From Malus domestica (lineage: Eukaryota > Streptophyta > Magnoliopsida > Rosales > Rosaceae): a stretch of 64,000 nt of DNA. The stretch's first letter is position 1. Every line of letters begins with the position of its first letter. Position numbers and translations under genes: made by a program. Below the pieces are notes generated by a model. The model ran no database searches. It was not told the DNA's origin and saw only the letters and a program-made list of their open reading frames with translations. The stretch lies in the NCBI RefSeq assembly GCF_042453785.1, contig NC_091661.1:26341501-26405500 (forward strand), in the 5' to 3' direction. Positions 45,119 through 55,655 of the stretch are shown in pieces.

Positions 45119-48100
45119 ATGGAGTCCTCCGCCGCTCTCCGATCCTTCAACTGTAACTCTCTCTCTCTCTATGTTCATTCGTACATACATGCACACATGA
45201 TATAAATTTGTATATGTTTGAAGCTTAAGCATTAGTGTTAAACAATTTGAGCTATATTTTTTTCGAAAAAACAATTTTAGCTGTTTATTTATCTTAGTTT
45301 TTTATTTTGTGAATGAATTGATTGATGAGGAATCGAATTGATGTGAATTTTGAAAAGAAATGGAAGATTTGAGTTTATTTTGATTGTTTCTGGAGAATTA
45401 AGCTTAGCTGGTTCTTGCGCACACTGTTTTCGTGAAATTAAGGTAATGCTAGAAGAAATATGGATGTTGAAGTAAGAAATTAGGTTCAAATTGTTTGAGA
45501 TCTGGTTATTTTTTTTTGTTTTCCTGTTATCTTCAACCGGCACGGATTTCTACGATGAGGATAACGAACATATACATCGTTTTTTTTTCTTCCTGGAGCT
45601 GAATGTATCTAATTTAAGAAAGCATGCTGAATTGAAACTTGTTCAAATGCTGTGGTAAAACTTGAATTGTACCGTCATTTGCTTCATTCAGAAAGGAGTA
45701 GCGAATCCTTAAGACATACCGCGTGAAAAGGCTTATACGTGCCTTATCTCTTTGAATGCTGAAGTTTGAATGCAACATGACAATTTTTGTAATTTTGTTA
45801 TAATATTCGTTGTTGTGTGAAACAGTTTTACCTATTGCCTCGTAGTCAATCATTCAATTTTATCATTTCATGAAACCGTCCTGTTTGGAATAATAAAGCA
45901 TGCATACGAAGGATTTGAAATTGTATATGCATAATCTTTTTATGTTACTCTACAAAGTGAAAACTGTTCAGTGATCGTTATACTTTGATCAATTGTTGGA
46001 ATCTGACAAGACAATGTCACATTTCAGGTTCTGTAGGCACAGTTTCCCATGTCCGGTCCTTGCTTGACAAGCCTGGTATGTTGCCTGTGCACAATACCAG
46101 AAGGCCCGCGCCAAGTAGGTCATATTTCCAAGGCTTGATGGTCAGTGAGAAGTTCATTTATTCTTCACAAAAGCGAAATGGAGTGCTAGTATCATGTGTG
46201 AAGACATCTGACGCTACCAAGAGTGAAAATTCCAGCGGTATGTTTATGTCTATACAATATTCAGTAACTAGCAAGTTTGTATTTATGAGTGCAATTTGAA
46301 TTAATCAATGACTCGTGATGTTTTCTCTTGGATATTTGTAAAGCCTGATTTCCGTTACATTGTTGCATGTGAAGATAATTTTTGTTTTTGAGAGAATACA
46401 GTTTCCATCGGGATTTGATTTCTTTCTTTTTAGTTCCTGTTTCTTAAACATTGGGTTATCATTTTTCTTTAAATGTGCTTATACATGCTAAAATGTCAAT
46501 ATATCAAAGTCTCAAGTAAAACTTTTAATTTCCATCTTAAAGATATTTGATGTTGGGCAGATTCAGCAGATAGTAAACCACAAGGATCATCAAAAAAAGC
46601 TACCCAACCTACAATTTTTCCTAGCGGATTTGAGGTGAGAATATTTACAATTTTACATAAACAAAATAAGTAGTAATTGAACCAGGAATTCTTGATTTTG
46701 TTGTATGACCCTTTGTTCTTTGTGATTGTAGCATAATTAATTTTTTCCTTCATTAATAGATTTGTGAAGTTATTGTATGTTAACAATTCACAATTTCACA
46801 TAGAGAGGTTAATCATTATATATTAGGGTTATACTGAAAGTAATCCTAAATCTTGCTTTGTGATGATTGCTTCTTATATTATTCATTAAAATTTTATTAG
46901 ATTCTTTTCATATCGATATTGATCCTGCCTCTAATGCTTTTGCACAACCGTCTGGTTTGACACGTAGTTGTCTTTATCATCAGGCACTGATGCTGGAAGT
47001 TTGTGATGAGACTGAGGTTGCTGAACTGAAACTTAAGGTAAATATCAACGCCCATCAAGCAAATTGATACTCTTGAATAATCTATTGTTGTTGCTTCATG
47101 TGTACATAAAGCATGATTTTATAGTAAAAACAAAGTCAGATCTTTGTTAAGAATCCGAAAAGCACAGTGTACTCAATATGTTAAGGTAATGATGAGTACA
47201 TTTTTTAGTGTGCCCATGGAGTTAAAGGCATAGGGGACATGAATAAAACATTGTAGTGGTAGATCATGGATTAAACTCCGCCTATGTTTTACATGGCCGG
47301 TCCCAAGCCCGGATAAAGGAGGAGGGGGAGGGCGTCAGGTAGTCGACAGCCGGCACTCCATGATCACGTCGAATCCTTATGAAAATGAATCCAGAACAAA
47401 ATCGCGCTAAAGCTAGGGCGTCACCCGTAAGTGGCGCGCTGTGTGGCCCGAGCACAGTGATAAGTGAGCAAGGGTCGCTGTATCTCCATCGGCACCCGGA
47501 TGCAGTGTTAAATGAGCAAGGGGGCCATAGAAACTTCTTTTCGAACGACTCCACTCAAAGTTGTTTGGGAGCATATGCTCCTATCAACTTTACCCGGGAC
47601 ACACAAAAGAAGTACTTTGATCCTATTAGATGGGGGAGGGTGAAGAAGCTAGGACAGAAGGGTAGAGTTCAAGAGAGCAAAATGCGTTTAGGAACGTGGA
47701 ATATAGGAACCTTAACGGGAAAATCTATGGAAGTAGTGGAAGTTATGGTGAGGAGAAGGATAAATATTATGTGCCTACAAGAAACTAAGTGGGTTGGTAG
47801 TAAGGCAAAGGATCTAGAAAACTCAGGGTTTAAACTTTGGTATTCGGGCACAAATAGAACGAGAAACGGTGTTGGCATCATCGTGGACAAGACCTTGGTA
47901 CAAGATGTTGTAGATGTCAAGAGGGTAGGAGATAGAATCATGGCAATCAAGATTGTAATAGGACAAGAACTTATCAATGTGATTAGTGCGTACGCACCTC
48001 AAGTAGGGTTGGATACGAGTTCGAAGGAGAAATTTTGGGAAGATCTTGGAGACTTGGTGCAAGGAATTGCTCAGACGGAGAAGTTATTTATAGGAGGAGA

Positions 48101-51100
48101 TTTAAATGGACACGTGGGCAGAGAGACAGGCAACTATGGAGGTTTTCATGGTGGCCATGGTTTTGGGGAGAGAAACGAGGATGGGGAAGCTATCTTGGAT
48201 TTTGCAATGGCATATGATCTCTTCTTAGCCAACACCTTCTTTAAGAAGAGAGAAGAACATGTGATCACCTACAAGAGTGGGTCGTCAAAAACACAAATAG
48301 ATTTTCTTCTAATGAGGAAAGGGGATCGTATAACTTGTAAGGATTGCAAAGTTATACCAGGAGAGAGCGTGGCTAATCAACATCGCTTGTTGGTGATGGA
48401 TGTACATATCAAAAGAGTGAGACAAAAGAACAAGACTTGGAAGTGCCCAAGGACTAGATGGTGGAATCTAAAAGAAGAAAAACAAGCCATTTTCAAAGAG
48501 AAAGTAATCACCCAGTGTGTGTGGGATAGAGAGGGGGAAGCTAGCCAAATGTGGGATTCCATGGCTAGTTGTATCCGAAAAGTAGCAAAAGAGGTATTAG
48601 GAGAGTCCAAGGGCTTTGCCCCACACCAAAAGGAATCTTGGTGGTGGAATGAGGAGGTACAAACAAAGGTGAAGGCTAAGAAGGAATGTTGTAAAGCCTT
48701 ATACAAGGATAGGACCGATGAAAATGGTGAAAGGTATAGAAAAGCGAAGCAAGAGGCGAAGAAAGCTGTGAGAGAAGCTAAGTTAGCAGCTTACGACGAT
48801 ATGTATAAACGACTAGATACCAAAGAAGGACAGTTGGATATCTATAAACTAGCTAGAGCAAGGGAAAAGAAGACAAGGGACCTAAACCAAGTGAGGTGCA
48901 TCAAGGATGAGGATGGAAATGTTCTTGCTACAGAGAACGCAGTTAAAGACAGATGGAAATGTTATTTTCATAATCTTTTCAATGAAGGACATGAAAGGAG
49001 TGCTTCTTTAGGGGAGTTGAGTAACTCAGAAGAGTGTAGAAACTACTCTTTTTATCGTCGAATCCGGAAGGAAGAAGTGGTTGTAGCTTTGAAGAAGATG
49101 AAGCATAGAAAAGCAATAGGCCCAGACGATATACCAATCGAAGTGTGGAAAGTTTTGGGAGAGACAGGTATAACATGGCTCACTGACCTTTTCAATAGGA
49201 TTTTGAAAACGAAGAAGATGCCAAATGAGTGGCGAACGAGTACCTTGGTGCCTATCTACAAGAATAAGGGCGACATACAAAATTGCATGAACTATAGGGG
49301 TATTAAGCTAATGAGTCATACAATGAAGCTCTGGGAGAGAGTCATTGAGCATAGATTGAGGCAAGAGACACGGGTTTCGGACAACCAATTCGGGTTCATG
49401 CCAGGGCGCTCAACCATGGAGGCAATCTATCTCTTACGAAGATTGATGGAAAGATATAGAGATGGGAAAAAGGATTTACACATGGTCTTTATAGATTTGG
49501 AAAAAGCGTATGATAGGGTCCCAAGAGACATTCTTTGGAGGATTTTAGAGAAGAAAGGAGTTCGAGTAGCATATATCCAAGCTATAAAGGATATGTATGA
49601 AGGAGCAAAGACTGCCGTAAGAACTCATGAAGGACAAACCGAAAGCTTTCCCATAACTGTAGGATTACATCAAGGCTCATCCTTAAGTCCTTACCTTTTT
49701 GCGTTAGTAATGGATGAGTTAACAGGACATATTCAAGATGATATTCCTTGGTGTATGCTTTTCGCAGACGATATAGTGTTGATAGATGAAACTCAGGAAG
49801 GGGTAAATGCAAAGCTTAACCTTTGGAGAGAAGTGTTGGAATCTAAAGGTCTTCGTCTAAGCCGATCAAAGACAGAATATATGGAGTGCAAGTTCAGTGC
49901 AAATGGAGGCCAAAACGAGTTAGGGGTGAGGATCGGAGATCAAGAAATACCAAAGAGCGACCGTTTTCGTTACCTAGGATCTATCTTGCAAAAGAACGGA
50001 GAATTAGATGGAGATCTCAACCATAGAATACAAGCTGGATGGATGAAGTGGAAGAGTGCATCCGGAGTGTTGTGTGACCGCCGTATGCCACTGAAGCTCA
50101 AGGAAAAATTTTATAGGACGGCAATAAGGCCGGCGATGCTGTATGGCACAGAATGTTGGGCGGTGAAGCATCAACACGTACACAAAATGGGTGTAGCGGA
50201 GATGAGGATGCTTCGTTGGATGTGTGGGCACACGAGAAAGGATAAGATTAGGAATGAGGATATCCGGGGTAAAGTAGGAGTAGCCGAAATTGAAGGAAAG
50301 ATGAGAGAAAATCGGTTACGGTGGTTTGGACATGTGCAAATAAGGCCTACTGACGCTCCGATTAGAAGATGCGACTATGGGACAGAGGTTCAGGGCCGAA
50401 GGGGTAGAGGAAGACCTAGGAAAACTTTGGAAGAGACTCTAAGAAAAGACTTAGAGTACTTGAATCTAACGAAGGACATGACACAGGACCGAGCACAATG
50501 GCGTTCTAAGATTCATATAGCCGATCCCACTCAGTGACATGGATTTTCCAAGTCTCCAACCGAGAAGTTTTCCTCACTCGGGAAATTAAGGGAACACTAC
50601 CTCAACCTACATGCTCCACTCACAAAGCTTCCATACAAGCTTCAACAAAAGAAAATTCAAAGAACTTAGCGAAGAATGATCTGGTGTATTTAACACAAAC
50701 GTTGAAATGAAGGAAAGCTTATTTATTGATATTCCCGATAAGCTACAAATATGTACATATACATAAGTCAAAATAAACAAACAAGAGGGAGCCTTCACAA
50801 AGGTTGCTTAGGAGAAGTCTCAGCAGTCGGTAGAGCCCCAGAAAGAGAAGGCACTGGAGGGGGATCATTCGGAGCCTCAGTACTGGACAGAACCCTAGAA
50901 GTAGGAGGCATCAGAGGTTGATCATTTGGAGCTTCATTACGCGGTACAGCCCCAGAAGATGAAGGCAATAAATGCCTTTGGAACAAACCCACAAATCTCT
51001 GATGATCAAGTAAAACCTGACCATCAGACTCCTTCATCTGGTCAAGCTTCCTCTTCATGTTTGTAGCATAGTCATGAGCGAGCCGGTGCAACTGTTTATT

Positions 51101-54100
51101 CTCATGCTTGAGCCCTCTAATCTCCTGTTTGAGACTCATCACTTCAGCCGCCAATGATTCAACTTGGCGGGTTCGAGCAAATAGGCGTTGGGCCATATTA
51201 GACACAGAACCTGCACACTGAACACTGAGAGCCAGCGAATCCTTAACAGCTAACTCATCAGACCGTTTGGAAAGTAGTCTGTTATCTTTGGGAGTGAGAA
51301 GGTTCCTGGCCACCACCGCAGCGGTCATATCATTCTTCATTACGGAATCCCCAACGGTAAGAGGACCAGTAGGGGAGACGAAGGATGGGCGCCATATGTT
51401 GTCTGGAGAAGGCGGGGCTGCCTCTTCAACAAGGTTCAAGTCAAAACGACGGTCGGAGGGGCCAGACATTTTCAAAGGTGTTGAAGAGAGAAGAGGTCGG
51501 ATAAATCAAGATCTTAGAAGTGCAAGAATGGAGCTTCTACTGGTGGATTTCAAGTGTTCTTTAGAACTTAATGCCAGCCCCTATAAAAATCTGCACTCGA
51601 CGGAGCTTCAGAAATCGAAGAGGCGTTTGCTTTCTAAAAAGCTGGGCTGCTCAGAGACCACGAGGGTTGATCTCAGAAATCGAAGAGGCGTTTGCTTTCT
51701 CAAAAGCTGGGCTGCTCGAAGACCACGAAGGCCAATCTCAGAAATCGAAGAGGCGCTCGCTTTCTCAAAAGTTGGGCTGCTCAGAGACCACGAGGGCCGA
51801 TCTCAGAAATCGAAGAGGCACCTACTTTTCCAGCCTTGTCAGCACCTATCACACGCACACTCAGCTTTGCGGAAATTATGGGCATTCTGTCAAAGACTTC
51901 TGGTGAAGTAGAAAGCACATGAATCTTACTGCTCAATCACCCACTTCCCACACGCAACAATAGCTCATGGGTACCACAGATAACTTTGCCAAAGTTCTCT
52001 GCCAAAGTTGAGCACGTGAAGCTTGCAGCTCCTACTACATCGCTCTAACCAAGAAGGGTAAAAGAATAGCAAAGAAACAGTACTAACAAAGTTTAGACAC
52101 ATAAATTTTGAAGGTCTAGCTACCATATTATTACCCACAAGGGTAAAGGAACAGTACCACTGCTGGATAATTGGAAAGTCCCTGTGTGTCAACCTCTGTG
52201 CTTCGTAGCAAGGTAGACTAGCAAACATGCCCAACCTTTACTCACATTCGAGAAAACTCCTAACAAGATTGCTTGCTCCAAAATCGAAGAGGCATCGTCC
52301 TCTGAATCTCGAGAGCCAGACTCCCAACATGACTACTTTCTCAAAAATCGAAGAGAGGGTAAAGGAACAGTACCATTGCTGGATAATTGGAAAGTCCCTG
52401 TGTGTCAACCTCTGTGCTTCGTGGCAAGGTAGACTAGCAAACATGCCCAACCTTTACTCACATTCGAGAAAACACTCCCAACAAGATTGCTTGCTCCAAA
52501 ATCGAAGAGGCACCGCCCTCCGAATCTCGAGAGCCAGACTCCCAACATGATTACTTTCTCAAAATTCGAAGAGACACCGCTCTCCGAATCTCGAGAGCTA
52601 GACCCCCAGCATGATTGCTTTCTCAAAAATCGAAGAGGCATCATTCTCCGAATCTCGAGAGCCAGATCCTCGATAGGATTGCTTGTTCGAAAACCGAAGA
52701 GGCACCACTTTCCCAACTTCAAGAGCCGGATCTCCTTGGATAAAGCTTGTCTGTAATCCTCACACGCAACATCAGCTTTCCAGATACCACATACCACTTT
52801 TTCAAAGTGCTCTGACAGAGTTAAAACATGTGAAGCTGGCAGCTCCCACTACCGTGCTATGACCAAGCAGGGTAAAGGAATAGCATTACTACTTGCTGTT
52901 AGGGAGACTCCTATATATGTCGACCTCCATCCCCAACGGACAGACAGACCTGCAAAAATGCTCAACCCTTCCTCATATCTGAGAGGGCACTCCCAACAAA
53001 GCCTTTCGAAATACTCAGCTTTCTTCCCCCCTGATAATACCTCTGTAAACAAGCTATACTAGAGCAAGAATATCCCATATCATCAGGGTTAAAAGCAAGA
53101 GTATCCCATATCATGCTTTTTCCCTGTCTTTTCCTTTGGCCTTGTTCTTACCTGCAAGACAAGGAGAAAGAGAGCAATCAGTCAGCACTTGGAATCAAGC
53201 TTCTAGCCAGGAACTGACTGCCTGGAACCCCTTACCTGATTACTTACCTGGTATTGCTCTCGAGTACTCATCTTCAACATCTTATGCTCCCAGGGAAGAT
53301 ACCGCATCTGCCTGAGGAACAAATAGGGCAAGTGAGAATGATACAAGGAAGCATGTGGAGACAAACATAACAGCACACGTGCCGATACATCCATTACTCT
53401 GTCAAAAGCAAAAGTATCCCATATCAGCAGGGTCGAACATACTCTAGATTTGATGGACTTGTTTTGACCCTCAAATTCTTCAGTCGGCCTTATACTCTGG
53501 AGGAAACCAGAAAACCCTCCAGCTCAGTTCAAGAATAAGCCTGTGGAAAGTTACTTCTTCAAAAGCAAAAGTATCCCATATCATCTCTTCTCATTTTTCT
53601 TCTCTTTATCCTTCATGCTGCCTGCAAGATAAGGAGAATGTGAACAATCAGCCGGAGCTCTGATTGCTTACCTTGTCTGTCACCTCTTTCAGCAGATCCC
53701 CTAGCTCGGCGACTTGGGGACTCCTACTACATGGTTTGTATCGCGCTTGACCAAGCCTGAAACTACAAGTAAGCTTCAAGTGAAATTGATACATTACCTT
53801 GTGCATCTCCACCAGTTAAAGATACCACCCCTGGATGGAGGAAGAGTACTTCCAGAGAAGATGTCACATCTACCTATGAGACAGATAAGGCAAGTCAAGA
53901 CGATACCACACTCCGATACTTAGAAGTTTCGTGATTACGAGATCATTCTCCCACAATATTTCCTAATGTCATTTGTACTAGATCATTCACTTGTACTCAC
54001 TAAAGGAGAGCTTGAACCTATGTACTTGTGTAAACCCTTCACAATTAATGAGAACTCCTCTATTCCGTGAACGTAGCCAATCTGGGTGAAGGGACTCTAA

Positions 54101-55655
54101 GAAAAGACTTAGAGTACTTGGATCTAACGGAGGACATGACACAAAACCGAGCGCAATGGCGTTCTAGGATTCATATAGCCGACCCCACTTAGTGGGAAAA
54201 GGCTTTGTTGTTGTTGTTGTTGTTGTTGTTGTAGTGGTAGATCATGGATTCAACACCTGGTTAGAAGTTCATTAGTTCTCTCGGTCTCCTACTGTTTTAT
54301 TGGGGTGTCTAGAGTTGATTGTCATCGGCACATTTTGGTTTGTATTACGTTCTCGTCTTTGATTGGTCATGCATATCTTTGTGTTAGGTTGGAGACTTTG
54401 AAATGCATTTGAAGCGGAACATTGGAGGCACCAGCGCCCCAGTGCCTAGCATCTCGCCAGCAACACCACCACCTATTCCATCTGCACCTATGGATTCAAC
54501 TCCTGCTCCCCCTCCAGCATCACCACCAAAATCTTCTGAAAAAACCACTCCATTTACAAACGTATCTGCAGACAAGTCATCAAGATTAGCAGCCTTGGAG
54601 GCTTCTGGTGCTAATGGATATGGTCTGGTTTCTTCTCCAACGGTATGTTCCTATGTTCGAGAAACAATTTGGTTCTTTAACTTCTTTTACTCTGTCCAGA
54701 ACAATAACTACGATATATCATCTAGGGTTCACTTTCATCTTTTGTTTCTTGTTGGTTCCAGGTTGGTTCATTCCGCAGGGGAAGAACAGTGAAAGGAAAG
54801 AAGCAACCTCCTATCTGTAAAGAGGTATCACTTGCATACCTATGTTTGGTTCTACATTATATATATATATTTTCTGTAATTTTAATAGGAAATTCACCTA
54901 ATATGTCATTCATGCATTATCTATAAAAAGATTTCTACATACAATATAATACTCCAAGAGGATTCTTTAAACTCGTCATTTAGTTGGGTAAATCAAGAAC
55001 TCAACTGATTAGTAAGTATGCATATCTATCAAGAAGATTGCGTTTTTGGTAATAAGATTCAAGTGTAAATAAGTCCCATTTTACGGACTACCGATTCTGT
55101 GGGTGCTTTTATTGCAACTGCTATTAGGATTCTCATAACAGTGTCTCGGAATCTTGATTTCTTATCCAAATACTGAAGGTAGGGTCACATTTGGTATAAC
55201 AAACTTGGCAACATAACATCAATCTCGCTTCTCTTGATTCCGAACTTTACAGGGTGATTTGATCAAACAAGGACAGGTAATCGGATATGTGGATCAGTTT
55301 GGCACCGAACTTCCTGTGAAGGTGCGTTTTCCATTTCAGTTCCCTTAATACCAAGTGTTTCATGATAGACATATCACTCATGACGGATTCTTGATGTGTT
55401 GAGCAGACTGATTTGGGTGGAGAAGTTTTGAAGCTCCTCTTCAACGACGGAGGTATAGTTACTATTATCATTTTTCAATCCAGTAGTTTAATGTCATCAA
55501 ATTTGTCATATACAAGGTCGTATATTGTGAACTTAATCTGTAAGGCTACGATGGCTCTCTTATTCGTTTATTTGGATTGATAATGATTTGCAGAAGCCGT
55601 TGGTTTCGGAGACCCCCTTATCGCTGTCTTGCCCTCATTTCCCGGTATCCAGTGA
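45119..55655 (+). CDS. BADC1: BADC: biotin/lipoyl attachment-domain protein (plastid ACCase regulator)
   Basis: Non-biotinylated homologue of the BCCP subunit of plastid acetyl-CoA carboxylase; it takes the place of BCCP in the complex and lowers fatty-acid synthesis. Nine exons: 45119-45152, 46028-46237, 46561-46634, 46984-47037, 54388-54642, 54762-54824, 55253-55321, 55407-55452 and 55594-55655. All phases fit, giving 288 residues. Residues 1 to about 60 are a Ser/Arg-rich transit peptide. A Pro/Ala linker ([15 protein letters not shown], about 145-160) leads to the carrier-like domain (about 208-288). Where BCCP has EAMKLM around the biotinyl lysine, this protein has [11 protein letters not shown] (about 242-252), so no biotin acceptor is present. 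Intron 4 is 7.35 kb because of a retroelement insertion; the other introns are normal. An RER5/6-like gene follows 1.35 kb downstream, as in Arabidopsis (At3g56130/At3g56140, by recall). Confidence 0.92.
47251..47272 (+). repeat. Left target-site duplication of the intron-4 insertion
   Basis: The last 20 bases, GTAGTGGTAGATCATGGATT, recur exactly at 54231-54250; with the preceding TT the match is 22 bp (right copy 54229-54250). Duplications of this length are made by target-primed reverse transcription of LINEs. It brackets the whole block 47273-54228, not just the first RTE copy. Confidence 0.9.
47379..50537 (+). CDS. RTE-clade LINE ORF: endonuclease and reverse transcriptase
   Basis: An uninterrupted frame of 1052 residues starts at ATG 47379. 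An apurinic-type endonuclease domain begins near residue 102 ([12 protein letters not shown]), with CLQETKW and GGDLNGHVG following. A basic linker leads to a reverse transcriptase (about 590-830) with RPISL-like [33 protein letters not shown] and the catalytic FADD at 795-798. The C-terminal part has RYLGSILQ and a basic [13 protein letters not shown] tail. The length and intactness suggest a young insertion with protein that may still be functional. Function: target-primed reverse transcription of its own RNA. The frame ends in DPTQ, just before the sequence changes to the LTR element. Confidence 0.95.
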   Translation: MKMNPEQNRAKARASPVSGALCGPSTVISEQGSLYLHRHPDAVLNEQGGHRNFFSNDSTQSCLGAYAPINFTRDTQKKYFDPIRWGRVKKLGQKGRVQESKMRLGTWNIGTLTGKSMEVVEVMVRRRINIMCLQETKWVGSKAKDLENSGFKLWYSGTNRTRNGVGIIVDKTLVQDVVDVKRVGDRIMAIKIVIGQELINVISAYAPQVGLDTSSKEKFWEDLGDLVQGIAQTEKLFIGGDLNGHVGRETGNYGGFHGGHGFGERNEDGEAILDFAMAYDLFLANTFFKKREEHVITYKSGSSKTQIDFLLMRKGDRITCKDCKVIPGESVANQHRLLVMDVHIKRVRQKNKTWKCPRTRWWNLKEEKQAIFKEKVITQCVWDREGEASQMWDSMASCIRKVAKEVLGESKGFAPHQKESWWWNEEVQTKVKAKKECCKALYKDRTDENGERYRKAKQEAKKAVREAKLAAYDDMYKRLDTKEGQLDIYKLARAREKKTRDLNQVRCIKDEDGNVLATENAVKDRWKCYFHNLFNEGHERSASLGELSNSEECRNYSFYRRIRKEEVVVALKKMKHRKAIGPDDIPIEVWKVLGETGITWLTDLFNRILKTKKMPNEWRTSTLVPIYKNKGDIQNCMNYRGIKLMSHTMKLWERVIEHRLRQETRVSDNQFGFMPGRSTMEAIYLLRRLMERYRDGKKDLHMVFIDLEKAYDRVPRDILWRILEKKGVRVAYIQAIKDMYEGAKTAVRTHEGQTESFPITVGLHQGSSLSPYLFALVMDELTGHIQDDIPWCMLFADDIVLIDETQEGVNAKLNLWREVLESKGLRLSRSKTEYMECKFSANGGQNELGVRIGDQEIPKSDRFRYLGSILQKNGELDGDLNHRIQAGWMKWKSASGVLCDRRMPLKLKEKFYRTAIRPAMLYGTECWAVKHQHVHKMGVAEMRMLRWMCGHTRKDKIRNEDIRGKVGVAEIEGKMRENRLRWFGHVQIRPTDAPIRRCDYGTEVQGRRGRGRPRKTLEETLRKDLEYLNLTKDMTQDRAQWRSKIHIADPTQ
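50795..51469 (-). CDS. ORF of the LARD-like element, coiled-coil protein of unknown function
   Basis: A 224-residue frame starting [20 protein letters not shown]. The middle (about 108-155) is heptad-like and should form a coiled coil ([20 protein letters not shown]). The C-terminus is Pro/Ser-rich with a repeated EAPNDxP unit ([17 protein letters not shown], then [16 protein letters not shown]). No retroviral domain is recognisable. The same N-terminus is encoded at 63928-64000 in the other copy, so the frame belongs to the repeat, not to the host. The start is the ATG shared by both copies. Confidence 0.6.
   Translation of the reverse strand: MSGPSDRRFDLNLVEEAAPPSPDNIWRPSFVSPTGPLTVGDSVMKNDMTAAVVARNLLTPKDNRLLSKRSDELAVKDSLALSVQCAGSVSNMAQRLFARTRQVESLAAEVMSLKQEIRGLKHENKQLHRLAHDYATNMKRKLDQMKESDGQVLLDHQRFVGLFQRHLLPSSSGAVPRNEAPNDQPLMPPTSRVLSSTEAPNDPPPVPSLSGALPTAETSPKQPL
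51600..51830. repeat. Tandem array of about 59-bp units
   Basis: Four head-to-tail units contain CAGAAATCGAAGAGGCG, GCTTTCTCAAAAGCTGGGC and AGACCACGAGGG with few changes. They lie just upstream of the LARD-like ORF in element orientation. The same units occur inverted near 62855-62940 and 63590-63790 in the second copy. Confidence 0.85.
52140..52705. repeat. Complex repeat array in the LARD-like element
   Basis: Units of about 58 bp (AAATCGAAGAGGCA ... AATCTCGAGAGCCAGA, about 52280-52690) are mixed with a longer unit of roughly 230 bp (GGGTAAAGGAACAGTACCA ... GCAAACATGCCCAACC) present at 52143 and 52357. The counterpart in the second copy (about 62015-63450) has a different number of units, so the array changes length between copies. 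Confidence 0.8.
54090..54228 (+). mobile_element. Second RTE 3' end with (TTG)n tail
   Basis: It starts in GACTCTAAGAAAAGACTTAG, encodes the last RTE residues ([16 protein letters not shown]), and continues past the stop region through CACTTAGTGGGAAAAGGC into (TTG)n, ending at the right target duplication. It is closer to the minus-strand RTE fragment at 60003-60618 (including ACACAAAACCGAGCGCAATG) than to the adjoining RTE ORF. Confidence 0.85.

Larger units (their letters stand above)
50538..54089 (-). mobile_element. Non-coding LTR element (LARD-like), truncated copy, minus
   Basis: The same element as at 60619-64000, here reversed. Its 5' side (right end here) stops inside the LTR at CCAATCTGGGTGAA (54076-54089), about 80-100 bp short of the LTR start seen in the other copy. 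Its left edge meets the RTE ORF end with no LTR visible. It contains a 224-codon frame (51469-50795), two families of short tandem repeats, and several copies of an AGTATCCCATATCA motif (53087, 53109, 53411, 53570). No gag-pol domains were found. Confidence 0.75.
47273..54228 (+). mobile_element. Composite RTE-type LINE insertion in BADC intron 4
   Basis: One block bounded by a long exact target duplication. It consists of (a) an RTE LINE with its 5' UTR and full ORF (47273 to about 50537) that stops short of its usual 3' tail, (b) part of a non-coding LTR element in minus orientation (about 50538-54089), and (c) a second RTE 3' end (about 54090-54228) finishing in (TTG)n. The second 3' end repeats about 108 bp that is also present at 50426-50535 with nine differences, so the block is not a single RTE simply split by an LTR element. 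It lies in the sense direction within the intron, and the BADC exons on both sides remain intact. Confidence 0.85.

Noticed and set aside
51600-52705. Regular short repeats that resemble a CRISPR-type array
   Set aside because: The units abut directly with no unique spacers, are long and imperfect, recur in another copy of the same retroelement, and the genome is clearly a plant.
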